From: Lepas anatifera
Taxonomy: Eukaryota; Arthropoda; Thecostraca; Lepadidae
Direction: 5' to 3'
Length of the DNA stretch: 64,000 nt
Assembly (NCBI GenBank): GCA_034440635.1
Contig: JAOTON010002098.1
Coordinates: 911,001-975,000 of the forward strand
Notes under the pieces: generated by a model
Database searches by the model: none
Told to the model about the DNA's origin: nothing
Seen by the model: the letters and a program-made list of their open reading frames with translations, nothing else
Program-made: the position numbers and the translations under genes
Part shown: piece by piece, positions 11,621-22,260 of the stretch
Layout of the letters: every line of letters starts with the position of its first letter
Position numbering within the stretch: position 1 is the stretch's first letter

Positions 11621-12089
11621 TTGGATAATCGGTCGGGTGAAGTCTGACGTTTTGGAGCTCAGTATGGTGATTGTAGGAACACTGATCATGGTTTTTGAAG
11701 GACAGCAAATTGTTAGGCTGACTTATAATGATGAAACATCAGCTCCTAGATTTTACTTCAGGGTACGAGCAGGTTCGATGCACCCTTATAGATTCTTGGT
11801 AGTTTTTCAAATACAAAAGCTCATTGACACAGCATTAAAGTTCGCCCATTTCTCGTTTAGATCATCTATCCAATTAGAGAACACCTTGCTGAAATTACTG
11901 AATGTTGAAGTGGTAAAAACCGAAACAGTTTTGACGCCCGGTATCATGTAATATACCGTAATATCATGTAATATCATGTAATAGGGTAAATCCCTTTGTT
12001 TTTTTACAATGCCTTCATATTCAACCCCCTCCCCATTTCAAACATTTGATTTGACAACACGGTAGTCAAAGTCAATGCAAACACTATGG
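11621..12089. other. Unassigned; short ATATCATGTA tandem repeat
   Basis: A 104-codon frame at 11637-11951 has no domain I recognise. Between about 11943 and 11985 the unit AATATCATGT recurs three to four times in tandem, a small degenerate microsatellite. Confidence 0.4.
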
Positions 12090-12440
12090 CTGTGGCGGAT
12101 CCAGAGGGGAGGGGTAAAAAGGCATTTCCCTTCTCCCCAAACGGAAAATCTCGGGGTAAAACTATGTTTTTATGTTTTCATAAGCGAGATTGTGTTGCTT
12201 CAACTCTAAATCTCAAACAGAACCAGTCAACTTCAGTGTAAACATTGGGCTATGGATAGCAAAAACACGCATCTTGTGCGCATATCTTTCACCCCGTGAC
12301 GTTTTTTTGCCTTTCGCCTTTGGTATTACCAAAACCTGCCGTCAAGTTATATTTTGGCAACATTTTTCACCGCGTGACGTTCTTTTTGTTGCGACTTTGG
12401 TTTGCCTCCTCCCCCAACCGACCGGCTGGATCCGGAACTG
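12090..12440. mobile_element. hAT-like MITE, copy 2
   Basis: Starts CTGTGGCGGATCCAG and ends CTGGATCCGGAACTG. The interior matches the 316-711 element, including the C/T-rich segments and CAGTCAACTTCAGTG. The eight bases on either side, CACTATGG and CTCAATGG, agree at 6 of 8 positions, as expected of an aged 8-bp target duplication. The right end abuts the inverted-repeat element that begins near 12481. Open frames at 12190-12564 and 12296-12520 are incidental. Confidence 0.75.
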
Positions 12441-12480
12441 CTCAATGGAGACGTCCTTGTCCCTCAGCTGGACCTCAGCA

Positions 12481-15334
12481 GAGCTGCTGGGGCATTCAGG
12501 ACAGATCGACCAAGGCTTGACACCACCATGTCTAGAAAAATCTGAAACTTTGTCTCCGGGGTAGTTTTGGGCCAGAAACACGCCTGTGAGAATCTCAGCC
12601 CCTCCGACCAACGGTGACCGAGTTATAGCCCGAGGCACTTTCGGGAGGTCACGTTGTAGACTCATGTTTGATGCTTCATAACTCAACAACGCATCACTTG
12701 ATTAACAAGTTTTGTATATCATTGAACTTGTCTTGAATTATAGTTTATTTTGAAAAAGAAAATGTTAAAATTTGAAAATTTTTGACTTTTAATTTGTTTG
12801 ACCTTTTCCGTTTTGACCTAGCTTGACCTTTTCCCAGTTGAAATTGCCCTTTTAGACAACTCAAAAATGTTTCTTCATAAAATATCTTTCGATAGCAAAA
12901 ATAAAAAATGCGTTCTTGCTATAAGTTCCGAATATTTAGCACCTAAGGTAGGTATGTACACGGTTTTTGACCATTGCGGTAGTACAGCCTTATGTTTAAC
13001 GCCGCAAATATAGCGATTGCTTTTGTAATCGGTCGCTGGAAATCATACTCTATTGTCTTTACGAAATTTTAATCGTACAAGTATCCGAATTTATGACAAT
13101 CAACACGCGCCCACCCGAGGGGGTGGGCAACCGGCCTCCTCAGGTTTCCACAGGTAGTAAAAAAACACCTTCGCGCAGCGCCACCGTACTTCATGTACCT
13201 CTAACTCGAAATTTTTGCAGCTTCTGGCAAAATTTTAGGTCTGGGTCATACCAGGTCAGACCACCAACCTAGGTCAAGAGACCTAACCTCAAACTTTGGG
13301 AGGTGCATAAATCATATCAAATTTAGCCTATCGTGGTTAGAATCGCATTACATAGTAAGATCGCCTAGCAAGATAATTTTTCGTAGCAGGATTTCTATAT
13401 CGATAACCGGGAGCAGGGCAAAGGTTATGATCTTTCCATTAGAAATGCATGGGGCGATTGGTAAATTTTGATAACTTGCGAGAATTGAGAATTGTCGAGA
13501 ATTGCGATGGAGGTTGTATTTTTACATTGTCGTGTCTGACTTGCCTCTGCAGTTTGATTAATATTCTTTTACCATACAGACCTAAGCCTGGCTCTAGGTC
13601 AAAGCAGGTTAATTTTGACATTTGACTAGGCAATATTATAAGATACATAATCCGTTTGGGCTCAACAAGAGTGTTCCAATGGTGCTGAACTTTTCTTTCT
13701 ACGGCTCTTCTCTGTCACCTATTACGCCACAAAGTTTAGGTTTTTTAGTTCCCGTAAGAAATACTGTGACCTTGAGCAACCTCAAAGGCGACACGACCAA
13801 ACGATTGTATGTAACATATTCGGTAATGATTAAAACTGGCTATTTAGCGGCATCACTCCCAGTGCACTGTGTCATTATTTATCTGGGATTCTCGGATCCG
13901 TGTCAGCTATGAAATGATCACCTTGTAAAAATATCATGAGGCAACCTGTTCAAGCGACCAAGTCGAATGCGTTACAATTTCAGGACATTTTGTCGAATGT
14001 ATGAGCAGATTCAAATTACTTTTTCGGAATGAAAGCCTTTCAGACACGTTTGTTTACATCGCATGAATCCTCTCAAACGTATGCTGTGCTGTACTGGGTC
14101 ACCTTGTATCGATATTATTTTTCCATCTCCAGGAACTATGTAATTGTGTGAGTTCGTGGTGCCCATAGGATAAGTTATACTTGTTTCAATTATGGATAAA
14201 GCCGCGACATCTTTGTAAATTTTCGTTTAAGGCTCAAGGTCCATTATTAATAAGTTCATTTGCCCTCGTCTCCTCGAAACAATGGATCCTTTCTATCACT
14301 TTTAATGGCTGCAATTTTTATTTTTATAAATAATGTCCAAGTTGTTGCCAGTTCAGTTTTAGGAGTAGGTGTCTCACTAAAGTCATCAAGAGACTTTTGC
14401 GGGGACCCCGACCCCACCACTCAAACGAGCAACTCCCACGATGAAGTGTTAATCAAGGAACCAAAGTTGAAGTCCCACAAGGCATAACGACGACCGTCTA
14501 CCTCAGGTCACCCCTCACCAGTCAGTTGCCAGCTGTCCTTCAGTATTTACGGTACCTACCACCTCCCAGTTGACCTAAATTATTTTTCCAGAAGTCGCAA
14601 AATGTTGTGTTAGAGGTACATGGAGTACGGTGGCGCTGCACGAAGGTGATTTTTACTACCTGTAGAGACCTGAGGAGGCCGGTAGCCCACCCCTCGGATG
14701 GCGCGTGTTAATCGTCATAAATTCTGACACTTGCATGATGAAAATTTCGTAAAGACAATGGAGTATGATTTCCAGCGACCGATTACAAAAGCAATCGCTA
14801 TATTTGCGGCGTTAAACATAAGGCTGTACTACCGCAATGGTCAAAAACCGTGTACATACCTACCTTAGGTGCTAAATATTCGGAACTTATAGCAAGAACG
14901 CATTTTTTTATTTTTGCTATCGAAAGATTTTTATGAAGAAACATTTTTGAGGTGTCTAAAGGGCAATTTCAACTGGGAAAGGTCAAGCTGGGTCAAAGGA
15001 AAAGGTCAAACAAATTAAAAGTCAAAAATTTTCAAATTTTAACATTTTCTTTTTTCAAAATAAACTATAATTCAAGACGAGTTCAATGATATACAAAACT
15101 TGTTAATCAGGTGATGCGTTGTTGAGTTATGAAGCATCAAACATGAGTCTACAACGTGACCTCCCGAAAATGCCTCGGGCTATAACTCGGTCACCGTTGG
15201 TCGGGGGGGCTAAGATTCTCACGGGCGTGTTTCTGGCCAAACTACCCCGGAGACAAGTTTCAAATTTTTCTAGACATGGTGGTGTCAAATTGAAATATTT
15301 TTGGTCGTTTTGTCTGGAATGCCCCAGCTGGATC
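12481..15334. mobile_element. 2.85-kb foldback-like element with arms of about 740 bp
   Basis: The segment 12481-13215 recurs inverted at about 14600-15334. Examples are ATGCTTCATAACTC (12671) against its complement at 15124-15137, and CCACCGTACT (13181) against AGTACGGTGG (14624). Arms differ by substitutions and a few indels, so the copy is old. The spacer (about 13216-14599) is unrelated to the arms and carries a SINE fragment. Within the arms a secondary inverted pair reads CAACACGCGCCCACC (about 13106) and its complement ending GGCGCGTGTTAAT (about 14700). That resembles the TTAA-element ends seen elsewhere and may mark an inner insertion. No transposase was recognised. Frames in the arms (12342-12689 -, 15119-15511 +) mirror each other. 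Confidence 0.75.
14335..14545 (-). mobile_element. SINE fragment (body only)
   Basis: Matches the body of the SINE at 20577-20923 in the same minus orientation. Shared landmarks are GTCTCACTAAAGTCATCAAG, GGGGACCCCGAC, GAGCAACTCCC, and the CTCAGGTCACCC / CACCAGTCAGTTGCCAGC segment. The tRNA-like promoter head is missing, so this is a 5'-truncated copy. It sits in the spacer of the inverted-repeat element. Confidence 0.7.
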
Positions 15335-16435
15335 CCATCCCCAGTCGGCTGCCACGTGACTGGCGCGCGCCCGAGGCGCAGAGGCACCGGTTACGCCGGT
15401 AAACACGTGTCCGTGTGCCAGTGGCGTAGCCAAGAGGTGATCAGGCTACACGCTCTCATTTTGTTCAATATTTTTATCCACATTCGTGGATATATTCACG
15501 TTTGCTTCTAACTGCAGTTTCTCGCCTTTTAACTACCTTGACATATTTCTGGCTATACCACTGCTCCCGTCCCATTCGCCAAAGCATGAATGAACAGACC
15601 TGCCACAGCGGCCACTCATTCGAATCCGGTACTGCTAGCGCTATCTATTGGGGAAGTTTTATAAAACTTGAAATAACTTTTTCGCTGAGCTGTTTTTGTT
15701 TTTGATTTTGTATGGGAATGGTAAAGAAGAGATAGCCGCAAAACTCTGTTGTTTCCGTTTTCCAGATTTTTGCTCTGAATTTTTGGAAAACGCTTTCAAA
15801 TTTCAGCTTCTTATACCTTTCTTAGAATATGAAAAATTCAAAAAGTAAAAAAACAGAGTTGTGGAGACTGACTCGTAGAAAATAGGCCCACCCACACTAT
15901 TTCAATGATGACATTATGTAAAAAGTTATTCAAACTTTAAGTTTGAGAAATTTGAAAAAGAACGGTAAATTGTACAAAAACTAGAAATGCGTCAGGCTTA
16001 AAGTAGAGACCGCCGTAAAGATACATTTATCATCTACTTGTGGTGAAAAAATCACGACGATAGTCACCTTACTTTACGAGATATTTCACAAAATATACTC
16101 TCATAGGGTTAACATTGATAACGCACCCTTAAGGGGGCTGTAGTGTACAGTTTTTTTATAATACAATGTTTTCTTTAACGCTGCTGCAATTGGCAGTTTT
16201 CGGATTTGGGCGCCCCAACGTTTTTTGAAGACCTGCGTTAGTATGATGGATCCAATAAGTAAGTCCTCCTTACACAAGAAAATTCAGTCGCCAATGACTT
16301 TCGGCTCGCGCCATGGAGTTTTAGTACTCGCGTTATGATGCCAGAAAGGTGACATGTGCCAAGAGATCGACAATGTTTTGAGTCCCAAATTAGGTTCACT
16401 GCCTTTTCACCATCGAACGCAGAGCTAAGAAACAG
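15335..16435. other. Unassigned spacer
   Basis: About 1.1 kb with no gene recognised. A CAGTGGCGTAGCCAAG motif at about 15420 looks like a hAT terminal repeat, but I found no matching right end. The 67-codon frame at 15502-15705 is unrecognised. Confidence 0.35.
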
Positions 16436-16718
16436 CATAGGTGGATCCAGGAGTACCGATCGAGGGGCACATTCCTGGGGATGGGGGTGCCTTCCGGTCC
16501 GGGGGGCGCCACTTTTGACCGGCAAAACCTATCAAATGGACGCAAAATCCTACCGGCGGGCGCCGATTTTCGCATCCTGGGGGAAGGGGGAGGGGTGGTG
16601 GGAAGCGACATTTCAGTGGGCGCTGTCGACCCTTCAGGGGGGCGCCGTGATCATTTCAGGGGGCGCCGAGGGTCGATCGGGGGGACGTGTTCCCCCTTGC
16701 CCCCTGGATCCGCCTATG
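16436..16718. mobile_element. G-rich 283-bp MITE with CATAGG(T/C)GGATCCAG ends
   Basis: Left end CATAGGTGGATCCAG and right end CTGGATCCGCCTATG are near-perfect inverted repeats. The interior is G-rich on + and contains repeated GGGGGGCGCC blocks. The end sequence is related in style to the hAT-like MITEs (GGCGGATCCAG core), but no convincing 8-bp duplication flanks this copy. Reading frames across it in several phases (16356-16793, 16481-16762, 16396-16611 -) result from the GC-rich composition. Confidence 0.7.
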
Positions 16719-17016
16719 TATCCTCCCCTCTTCTATTGTGCTATCTGGTTGTACTTTGGTAGTGCTCTATGGCCTCGTCTAACATACAACTAGGTGGGAC
16801 TCGTCTCACCTAGTTTGGCCTGATCCCACCTAGTTCAGGCAAAAATCCCATCTAGTTTATACTGACTTGGGTGGAAGCTGTATGTAATAAAACAATAATT
16901 TAAATTAAAGAAGATTCTAAAATATGTGTACATCACATGGGACCTACTCACGGTCTGTATTTCTTGAGTTCCATCTGATGCGTGTTTTATTTTGGACCAT
17001 CATAAGCTGAGCTTAA

Positions 17017-18455
17017 TCCGTGCCCCACCGGGGCATCAATGACCCCTCTAAGTAAAAATACGGGGGTTAGCGCAAATGTGCAAAGCGCATTAGAAAGTTC
17101 GTGTGAATTCAGTAAGATTTCAATTTGCATGTTTAAGCGCTCAGGTCAATGGTTTGACCTCCAGAAGTCAAGTTAGGTCACGATAGTCTCCACCAAAATG
17201 TACAATGCTTAAAGAGAATGTGGCACCTTGGTCGAATCCAGGAATTTAGTGTAATTAGGGGAATTTCTAGCCGCAAATCATGAAAACGTCCATGGTTTCT
17301 CTAAAAATGCACAATTAGCTCAATATTTTGACTTTTAAAATGCTCCTATAGGGAAAGAAAGAAATATCTGTCTGTGGATGATGACATGATCTGGCAAGCA
17401 CTACCATATTCAATAGGCTTCAAGGGTTTCGATTGGCTGATACTCACCGTGACGTCAGCATGTGTCGTCACACCAACAGCTGACAACTGTGGTCTGCTGC
17501 TTAGGGTACATGTAGGGTACGTTTCAGGTAGTTTTTAGCTTTTCTCTACGGACATTTTGAGTTTCAAGACAATAAATATATTGAGTACCGGGTTTTCCGG
17601 CATGCTTTACAACTTGGCTATCTCAGTTAAAATCACGTTATAAAGGTGCCACATTCCCTTTAAGAAACCTGGGCAAGGCCAGGTGCTGTTATATCTGGCC
17701 ATTAGAGCTGTTTGGATCTGGTAAAAAAATATTTTGATAGGAAAACGCCAGGGCTTCCTCCGCTATGAGGAGTATAATGACCTCCGGCCAGTGATTTGAC
17801 CTCCAGAGGTCACCTCGTGTACTTATTGACTAGAGATCACGAAAGGTCAGAGTGGTCTTGCCGTATATCAAATGAAAGCCAGTGACTAGACATACACGAT
17901 TGCGTTTGATTGAGCGCCTTAGCTTGGTTAGGTCAAGAATTATCGTAAAAATACTTTTTTACCCCTGGTGATCTGTGATGACCTCAGATAGCTCAAAGGG
18001 AAAATATCACCTCTAGGACCTGTGAAAGTGTGTTCAAGAACGAATTTCTGAGCAATCTGAGCATTTTCAATCATTGTTGTGACTTTTAGATCATAAAGAC
18101 GGCATGTCCCATGTTTTTCTATGGGAGAGGTCACCATGACCTAATCAGGTCACCAAACAAAAAATCCTAGGAATAGATTTTTAGATCCTGAAGGGGTCAT
18201 GAAGAGTAGAAAGCTTCAAATCGATCGGCTTAGAAATGTAGCTATGCTAGAGCTCAAAAGTTGAAGTGAGGTGCCCTTGGTGGACCTCGCCTAGTGACCT
18301 GGCCTAGTGTGACCTATGGTAAAAAAATCAGGGCTGAAGAGAAAATGATAGGGTGAGAGGTAGACCTGTCAACCACGGTGCTGCGCCTCGTCGTTTTTCT
18401 GTTATGTTGAAGAAAAACCTTAGGGGGCTATCGATGCCCGTCGGTGGGGCAAGGG
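17017..18455 (+). mobile_element. Nested TTAA (piggyBac-like) element inside composite A
   Basis: Begins after TTAA at 17013-17016 with CCGTGCCCCACCGGGGCATC and ends near 18455 with CGGTGGGGCAAGGG followed by a decayed TGAA. It corresponds to the free-standing element at 46025-47034 (opposite orientation) and to 36784-37786. Subtracting the MITE and its extra TTAA leaves 988 bp, against 1003 and 1010 bp in the other copies. Its presence at the same place in both hAT composites means it was there before they duplicated. Confidence 0.75.
17213..17659 (+). mobile_element. 447-bp TTAA MITE, copy 2 (empty site known)
   Basis: Flanked by TTAA at 17209-17212 and 17660-17663, ends AGAGAATGTGGCACCTT and AAGGTGCCACATTCCCT. 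The homologous position in composite B (36984-36987) reads AATGCTTAAGAAATCTGGG with a single TTAA. This is a direct empty site confirming element limits and duplication. It belongs with 1051-1497 and 29166-30632. It has no coding capacity. Confidence 0.92.
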
Positions 18456-19036
18456 TGAAGAATGCTAGCTCATGTCAGCCTACCCCAACGTGTGCGAAGA
18501 AAACCCCACGAATGCACCGAATAATCACAAAGCTGGATACAGTCTGCAGCCAATAAAAATGCTCGTTTCATCCAACCGAATGCCATAAAAAACCCTCACG
18601 TCACTCGTCAGCCTGGGAGCCCGCCAGTCATGCCTGAGGCGGGTTTGGGTGACGGCAGTATGAGTTTTTATTCGTGATGCTTTTTATTGGTGGCTAAGAG
18701 TTATATTTTATATATTTGTGTGAAGCACGAAGAAAATATATGTTCATATAGATGAAGGCTCCGTCTTTTTTCCGAATAGGTGGGTAAATATTTTAATGTT
18801 TTTGTTGTTTTTGAATAGCAATTTAATCTGAATAGGAGAATAGCTGCAATGAAATGAAACACGAGAGTTGTTTTATAGAAGCATCAAAGGCGTCCCCACA
18901 AATTGTTCCTGTGACGACAGACTCTCTGTGAAGGCTCTGGGGAGGGGGTTGGTTGAGTTATATTATTGGTAGGATTGGTTGAGTTATATGAAATCCCACC
19001 TAGTGAAAATTTCTTAGACGAGGCATTGCAGTGCTC

Positions 19037-20046
19037 TCCATAAATCCTCACATCCTTATTTTTATAATCCTAACCTCATATCCTCAAACCCTAAAATCCT
19101 CACCTTCATATCCTCACTTCCACTCAAATCCATAACTCGTCTAAAGGTTAAGTTTTAGTTCTATGTATGAAAGTCTCTCCCCTTCTTCCCTCGGTTAGCT
19201 TCAGGCCGGGCCCCACTCCTCTCCACTCAGCAGAAACCCATCTCGCGACACTCCCTGACTTCAGCGAACTCGGTCGCCGGCTCGCCTGTCCCGAAGAGCA
19301 GCCTCGGATGGTGAAGCGGACAACCAAACCAATAGAGGGCAAATCCTGGCCAGGAACGTTGGGAAAATGTCCTATCAATATATCTCCTTACTTATGGTTA
19401 ATGCCGCTATTATTTGCATGGATACATTTCCGCTGAATTTCTTGCAATACAAGTGAACACGCATCCACCAATTAGCGGCCGCCATCCGCTGACTGCCGCT
19501 TGCCTGCGGGCACAGAGGTCAGAGAGGTCACGCTGGGCATCGCTGCCGCTGAGTTCAAGCCTCAGTGGGGAGGGGTCGCGGGGCGGATTATAAAACCTGC
19601 ATGCGTGGTGTTGAGAGTGATGGTGGTTGTACCTGGTGTCAGACTGAGGGAGGGGGACCGGTGTAGGAGACGACATTCTGTGCACGTGGGTGGATGTATG
19701 GGTTAGGCGACAAACAGCAGTGTGCGATGTAAACTGCACTGAAGAAGCATTACTATGAGTTCAGTATGTGAATACGCTTGGCGTGCAAAATTGAAGGCAC
19801 CAATTTCGAGTCCTTAGTATTTTTCGGCATCAGGGTACACGATGTAGCTTTTCAAGGCCTGTGTAATTGACACGCACTTATTGACAATGCAGCACACACG
19901 GCGCATGTGACATCCACTCTTAGCGACGTTTCATATGTATGCAACACTGGCAGTATAAGATGCTAAAATGATTATTTGTAGTTCTGACCGTGTAAATCAG
20001 GAAGGTCTAAGGGAAATCACAGGATGCACGAGGCAATTAACTGAGC

Positions 20047-20048
<2 letters not shown>
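19037..20048. other. Unassigned spacer
   Basis: No recognised gene. Frames at 19167-19436 (+), 19148-19378 (-) and 19410-19739 (-) overlap each other on opposite strands in GC-richer DNA and show no domain motifs. Confidence 0.35.
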
Positions 20049-20142
<94 letters not shown>

Positions 20143-20152
20143 ATATATACTA
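20049..20152. repeat. (TA)n microsatellite
   Basis: About 100 bases of almost pure TA dinucleotide, broken by two TTTAT/TTATT interruptions. Reading frames of alternating Ile-Tyr are artefacts of the repeat. Confidence 0.97.
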
Positions 20153-20576
20153 GTTTATTTTGGCACTATATTTTCTTCGATGCAACGCCTATTGAACTGA
20201 ACCGCTGACACTGTTTTGGATAACCTTTTGCTAGTTTTTACGATAGAGTTAATTAGGTTCTTGTTTTTATGGTTTAAATTATGTATAAGTTGTCCAAAAC
20301 TCATAAATAAGTCTGTTTTTCACTGACCAGTTTCAGTTTATTTAATTAAACTATTTTCAAGGTGTTCAAAATTCAAATGAGCTCGGGGGTACAAATATTG
20401 CACTTGAAAAATTTAGTTTTGCATGAGCTATTTATGTAAAGAATCACTTCCGTTTAAGCTATGCTAATTAGACGCGTATAAACACGGGTCACGGCAAACT
20501 ACATACAATCATGCATAATCACTTGGCAAGATAATCAACTTCAAATCATTGGCACTTATCAAACACAGTTTTTTAT
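20153..20576. other. A/T-rich spacer, no feature supported
   Basis: AT-rich DNA between the microsatellite and the SINE. No open frame or structural signal stands out. Confidence 0.4.
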
Positions 20577-20923
20577 AAATTTTGTTCAAGTTGTTCCTGG
20601 TAAGGCTGCTGGAGTCGGAGTCTCACTAAAGTCATCAAGGGACTTGTCACGGAGACCCCGACCCACCACCCGAACGAGCAACTCCCTCAATGGAGGGTAA
20701 ATTTAGAAGCCAAAGTTTAACGTCCCACAAAGCACAGGGACGGCCGCCCCGCTCAGGTCACCCTCTCACCAGTCAGTTGCCAGCCGACCTGTACGTCGGG
20801 TAAACTGTTGAGCGCCGGAGCGTCTCAGGGGAACCGATCCCAAGCCTGGACATGCACTGCCACTGCATGCTTCTGAGCAGCGGGCCGGAGCCCAACGCTC
20901 TGCCAACTGAGCTACCGGGGCGG
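20577..20923 (-). mobile_element. tRNA-derived SINE with intact pol III head
   Basis: On the minus strand the element begins near 20923 with a tRNA-like head. The A box TAGCTCAGTTGGCAGAGC lies at 20914-20897 and the B box-like GGATCGGTTCCCC at 20840-20828. The spacing between them is longer than in a true tRNA. A body of about 240 bp follows, ending near 20577 with TGTTCAAGTTG-like sequence. Body segments recur at 14335-14545, which shows it is a dispersed family. It would need a partner LINE for retrotransposition, and which LINE cannot be told. A 66-codon frame at 20773-20973 is incidental. Confidence 0.8.
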
Positions 20924-21084
20924 AAGTTCCTCGGGAAGACACGAAATGGGTGAGGGTGGTACAAAACTACCACTGTTCAACAAATCAATCGGATTCGAGC
21001 ATACACAATTAGTCATCTTATCAAAACACAACAGCGCAAATCATACACATTGTAACTCACAAATTTACCTAACAGCCGTCCTCG

Positions 21085-21840
21085 GTGAACCTAACTTCAT
21101 CCCGCTCCCCAGCTGGATTCCAGCTCTCCCACCTTCATTTGCGTGAGCATATGCGTTTGCTCCCCCTTCTGCAGCCACTTGACGTGTCGGTTCCGACTGG
21201 AGGCTAGCCTGCTGTTTTGTGCCCCATAGTGCGAGCTTATCAAGTCGGTTATTCTTTTGGCTGCAGATGGGTGGAGCATGGTCGCGTATGTGTAACGCTT
21301 CGTATATCTCGATTCGGCGTGCATCGTTGGTGTGGATGACTTTTGTGTTGTTGGTGAGGTCGCTGCGAGTGAGCATTCTGGTATGGATGGATGTCAGGTG
21401 ATTTTTTATTGAAGACTCGCGGAGATGGGTGGTAAGTCGACGAGACAAAGATGTTAGAGTAAAGCCTACGAAATGTACATACGTTACAGAGCCTGCAATC
21501 TCCGTATGGACAATCGAACTGGTACATTACGTTGGCTTTGTCTAACATCTTTGTCTCGCGTGGGTTGTTTCTCATGACAAGCGTCCTAACCTTCTTATTG
21601 GTGTAATAAATTTGAAGACGCAGCTTTCCATTACTGATACACTTTACGTTTTTTGAGATTATTTTCTTCAGAATTCGCTCATCAGTCACATACTCGGTGT
21701 TCATGAAGTTTCGGTAGTAAAGTGTATGTGTCTGTATGGGGTCTGATGTGTGGATATCTGGTTTCCTGTCTAATTGACTTCGGATTTCTGAGTCGATCTC
21801 CCTGTGTATAACCGTTATTAACTCATAATTGCTTCACCCT
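21085..21840 (-). mobile_element. Penelope-like element relic: linker and GIY-YIG region
   Basis: On the minus strand, from about 21840, the frame shows EIDSEIRSQLDRKPDI, then HTLYYRNFMNTEYVTDERIL, KLRLQIYYTNKKVRTLVMRN and VMYQFDCPYGDC. This is the conserved connector and Cys motif preceding the GIY-YIG endonuclease of PLEs. After a frameshift near 21440 the endonuclease continues (FVGFT, SLSRRLTTHLRE, LTNNTKVIHTNDARRIEIYE). The GIY-YIG core is degenerate and the RT domain is absent. The 5' side runs straight into the (TA)n block at 21855. Related copies on the opposite strand lie at 32 and 34 kb. Confidence 0.8.
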
Positions 21841-21854
21841 CTGAAGTTCATTGT

Positions 21855-21864
21855 GCATATATAT

Positions 21865-21928
<64 letters not shown>

Positions 21929-21963
21929 GCACAATACATATATAACATTGTCAAAATGCATAT

Positions 21964-22058
<95 letters not shown>

Positions 22059-22080
22059 GCATTTTGATAATGTTATATAT

Positions 22081-22133
<53 letters not shown>

Positions 22134-22260
22134 ATACATATATAACACTGCAAATGCATATTAAATATATATAAATATATATATATATATATATGCACAA
22201 TACATATATATTGTCACAATACATATGAAATATATATGTATATATATATATATATATTTC
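21855..22260. repeat. Composite (TA)n block with inverted 40-bp islands
   Basis: Long TA runs are separated by a non-repetitive island of about 40 bp (CACAATACATATATAACA..., ...GCATATTAAA). The island appears in + orientation at about 21930-21968, inverted at about 22053-22090, and again + at about 22130-22165, with a partial copy near 22195-22215. The block can fold into nested cruciforms. Open frames of Ile-Tyr repeats on both strands are artefacts. Confidence 0.9.

Larger units (their letters stand above)
16768..19028 (+). mobile_element. 2.26-kb hAT-like composite element, copy A
   Basis: Left end TATGGCCTCGTCTAAC and right end GACGAGGCATTG are inverted repeats, extended inwards by CTAGGTGGGA / TCCCACCTAG. 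Flanking 8-mers TAGTGCTC (16760-16767) and CAGTGCTC (19029-19036) differ at one base, a hAT-type 8-bp target duplication. The element matches 36532-38546. It carries an internal TTAA element (17017-18455) that is itself interrupted by the 447-bp MITE. No transposase frame is present: it is a non-autonomous composite. The interior is dense in AGGTCA/TGACCT motifs. Confidence 0.85.

Noticed and set aside
15420..15436. CAGTGGCGTAGCCAAG as the end of another hAT element
   Set aside because: It looks like a known style of hAT terminus, but I found no matching right end or 8-bp duplication nearby.
21855..22260. Ile-Tyr repeat proteins encoded by TA tracts
   Set aside because: Purely a translation artefact of the dinucleotide repeat; similar frames occur at every TA tract in the window.
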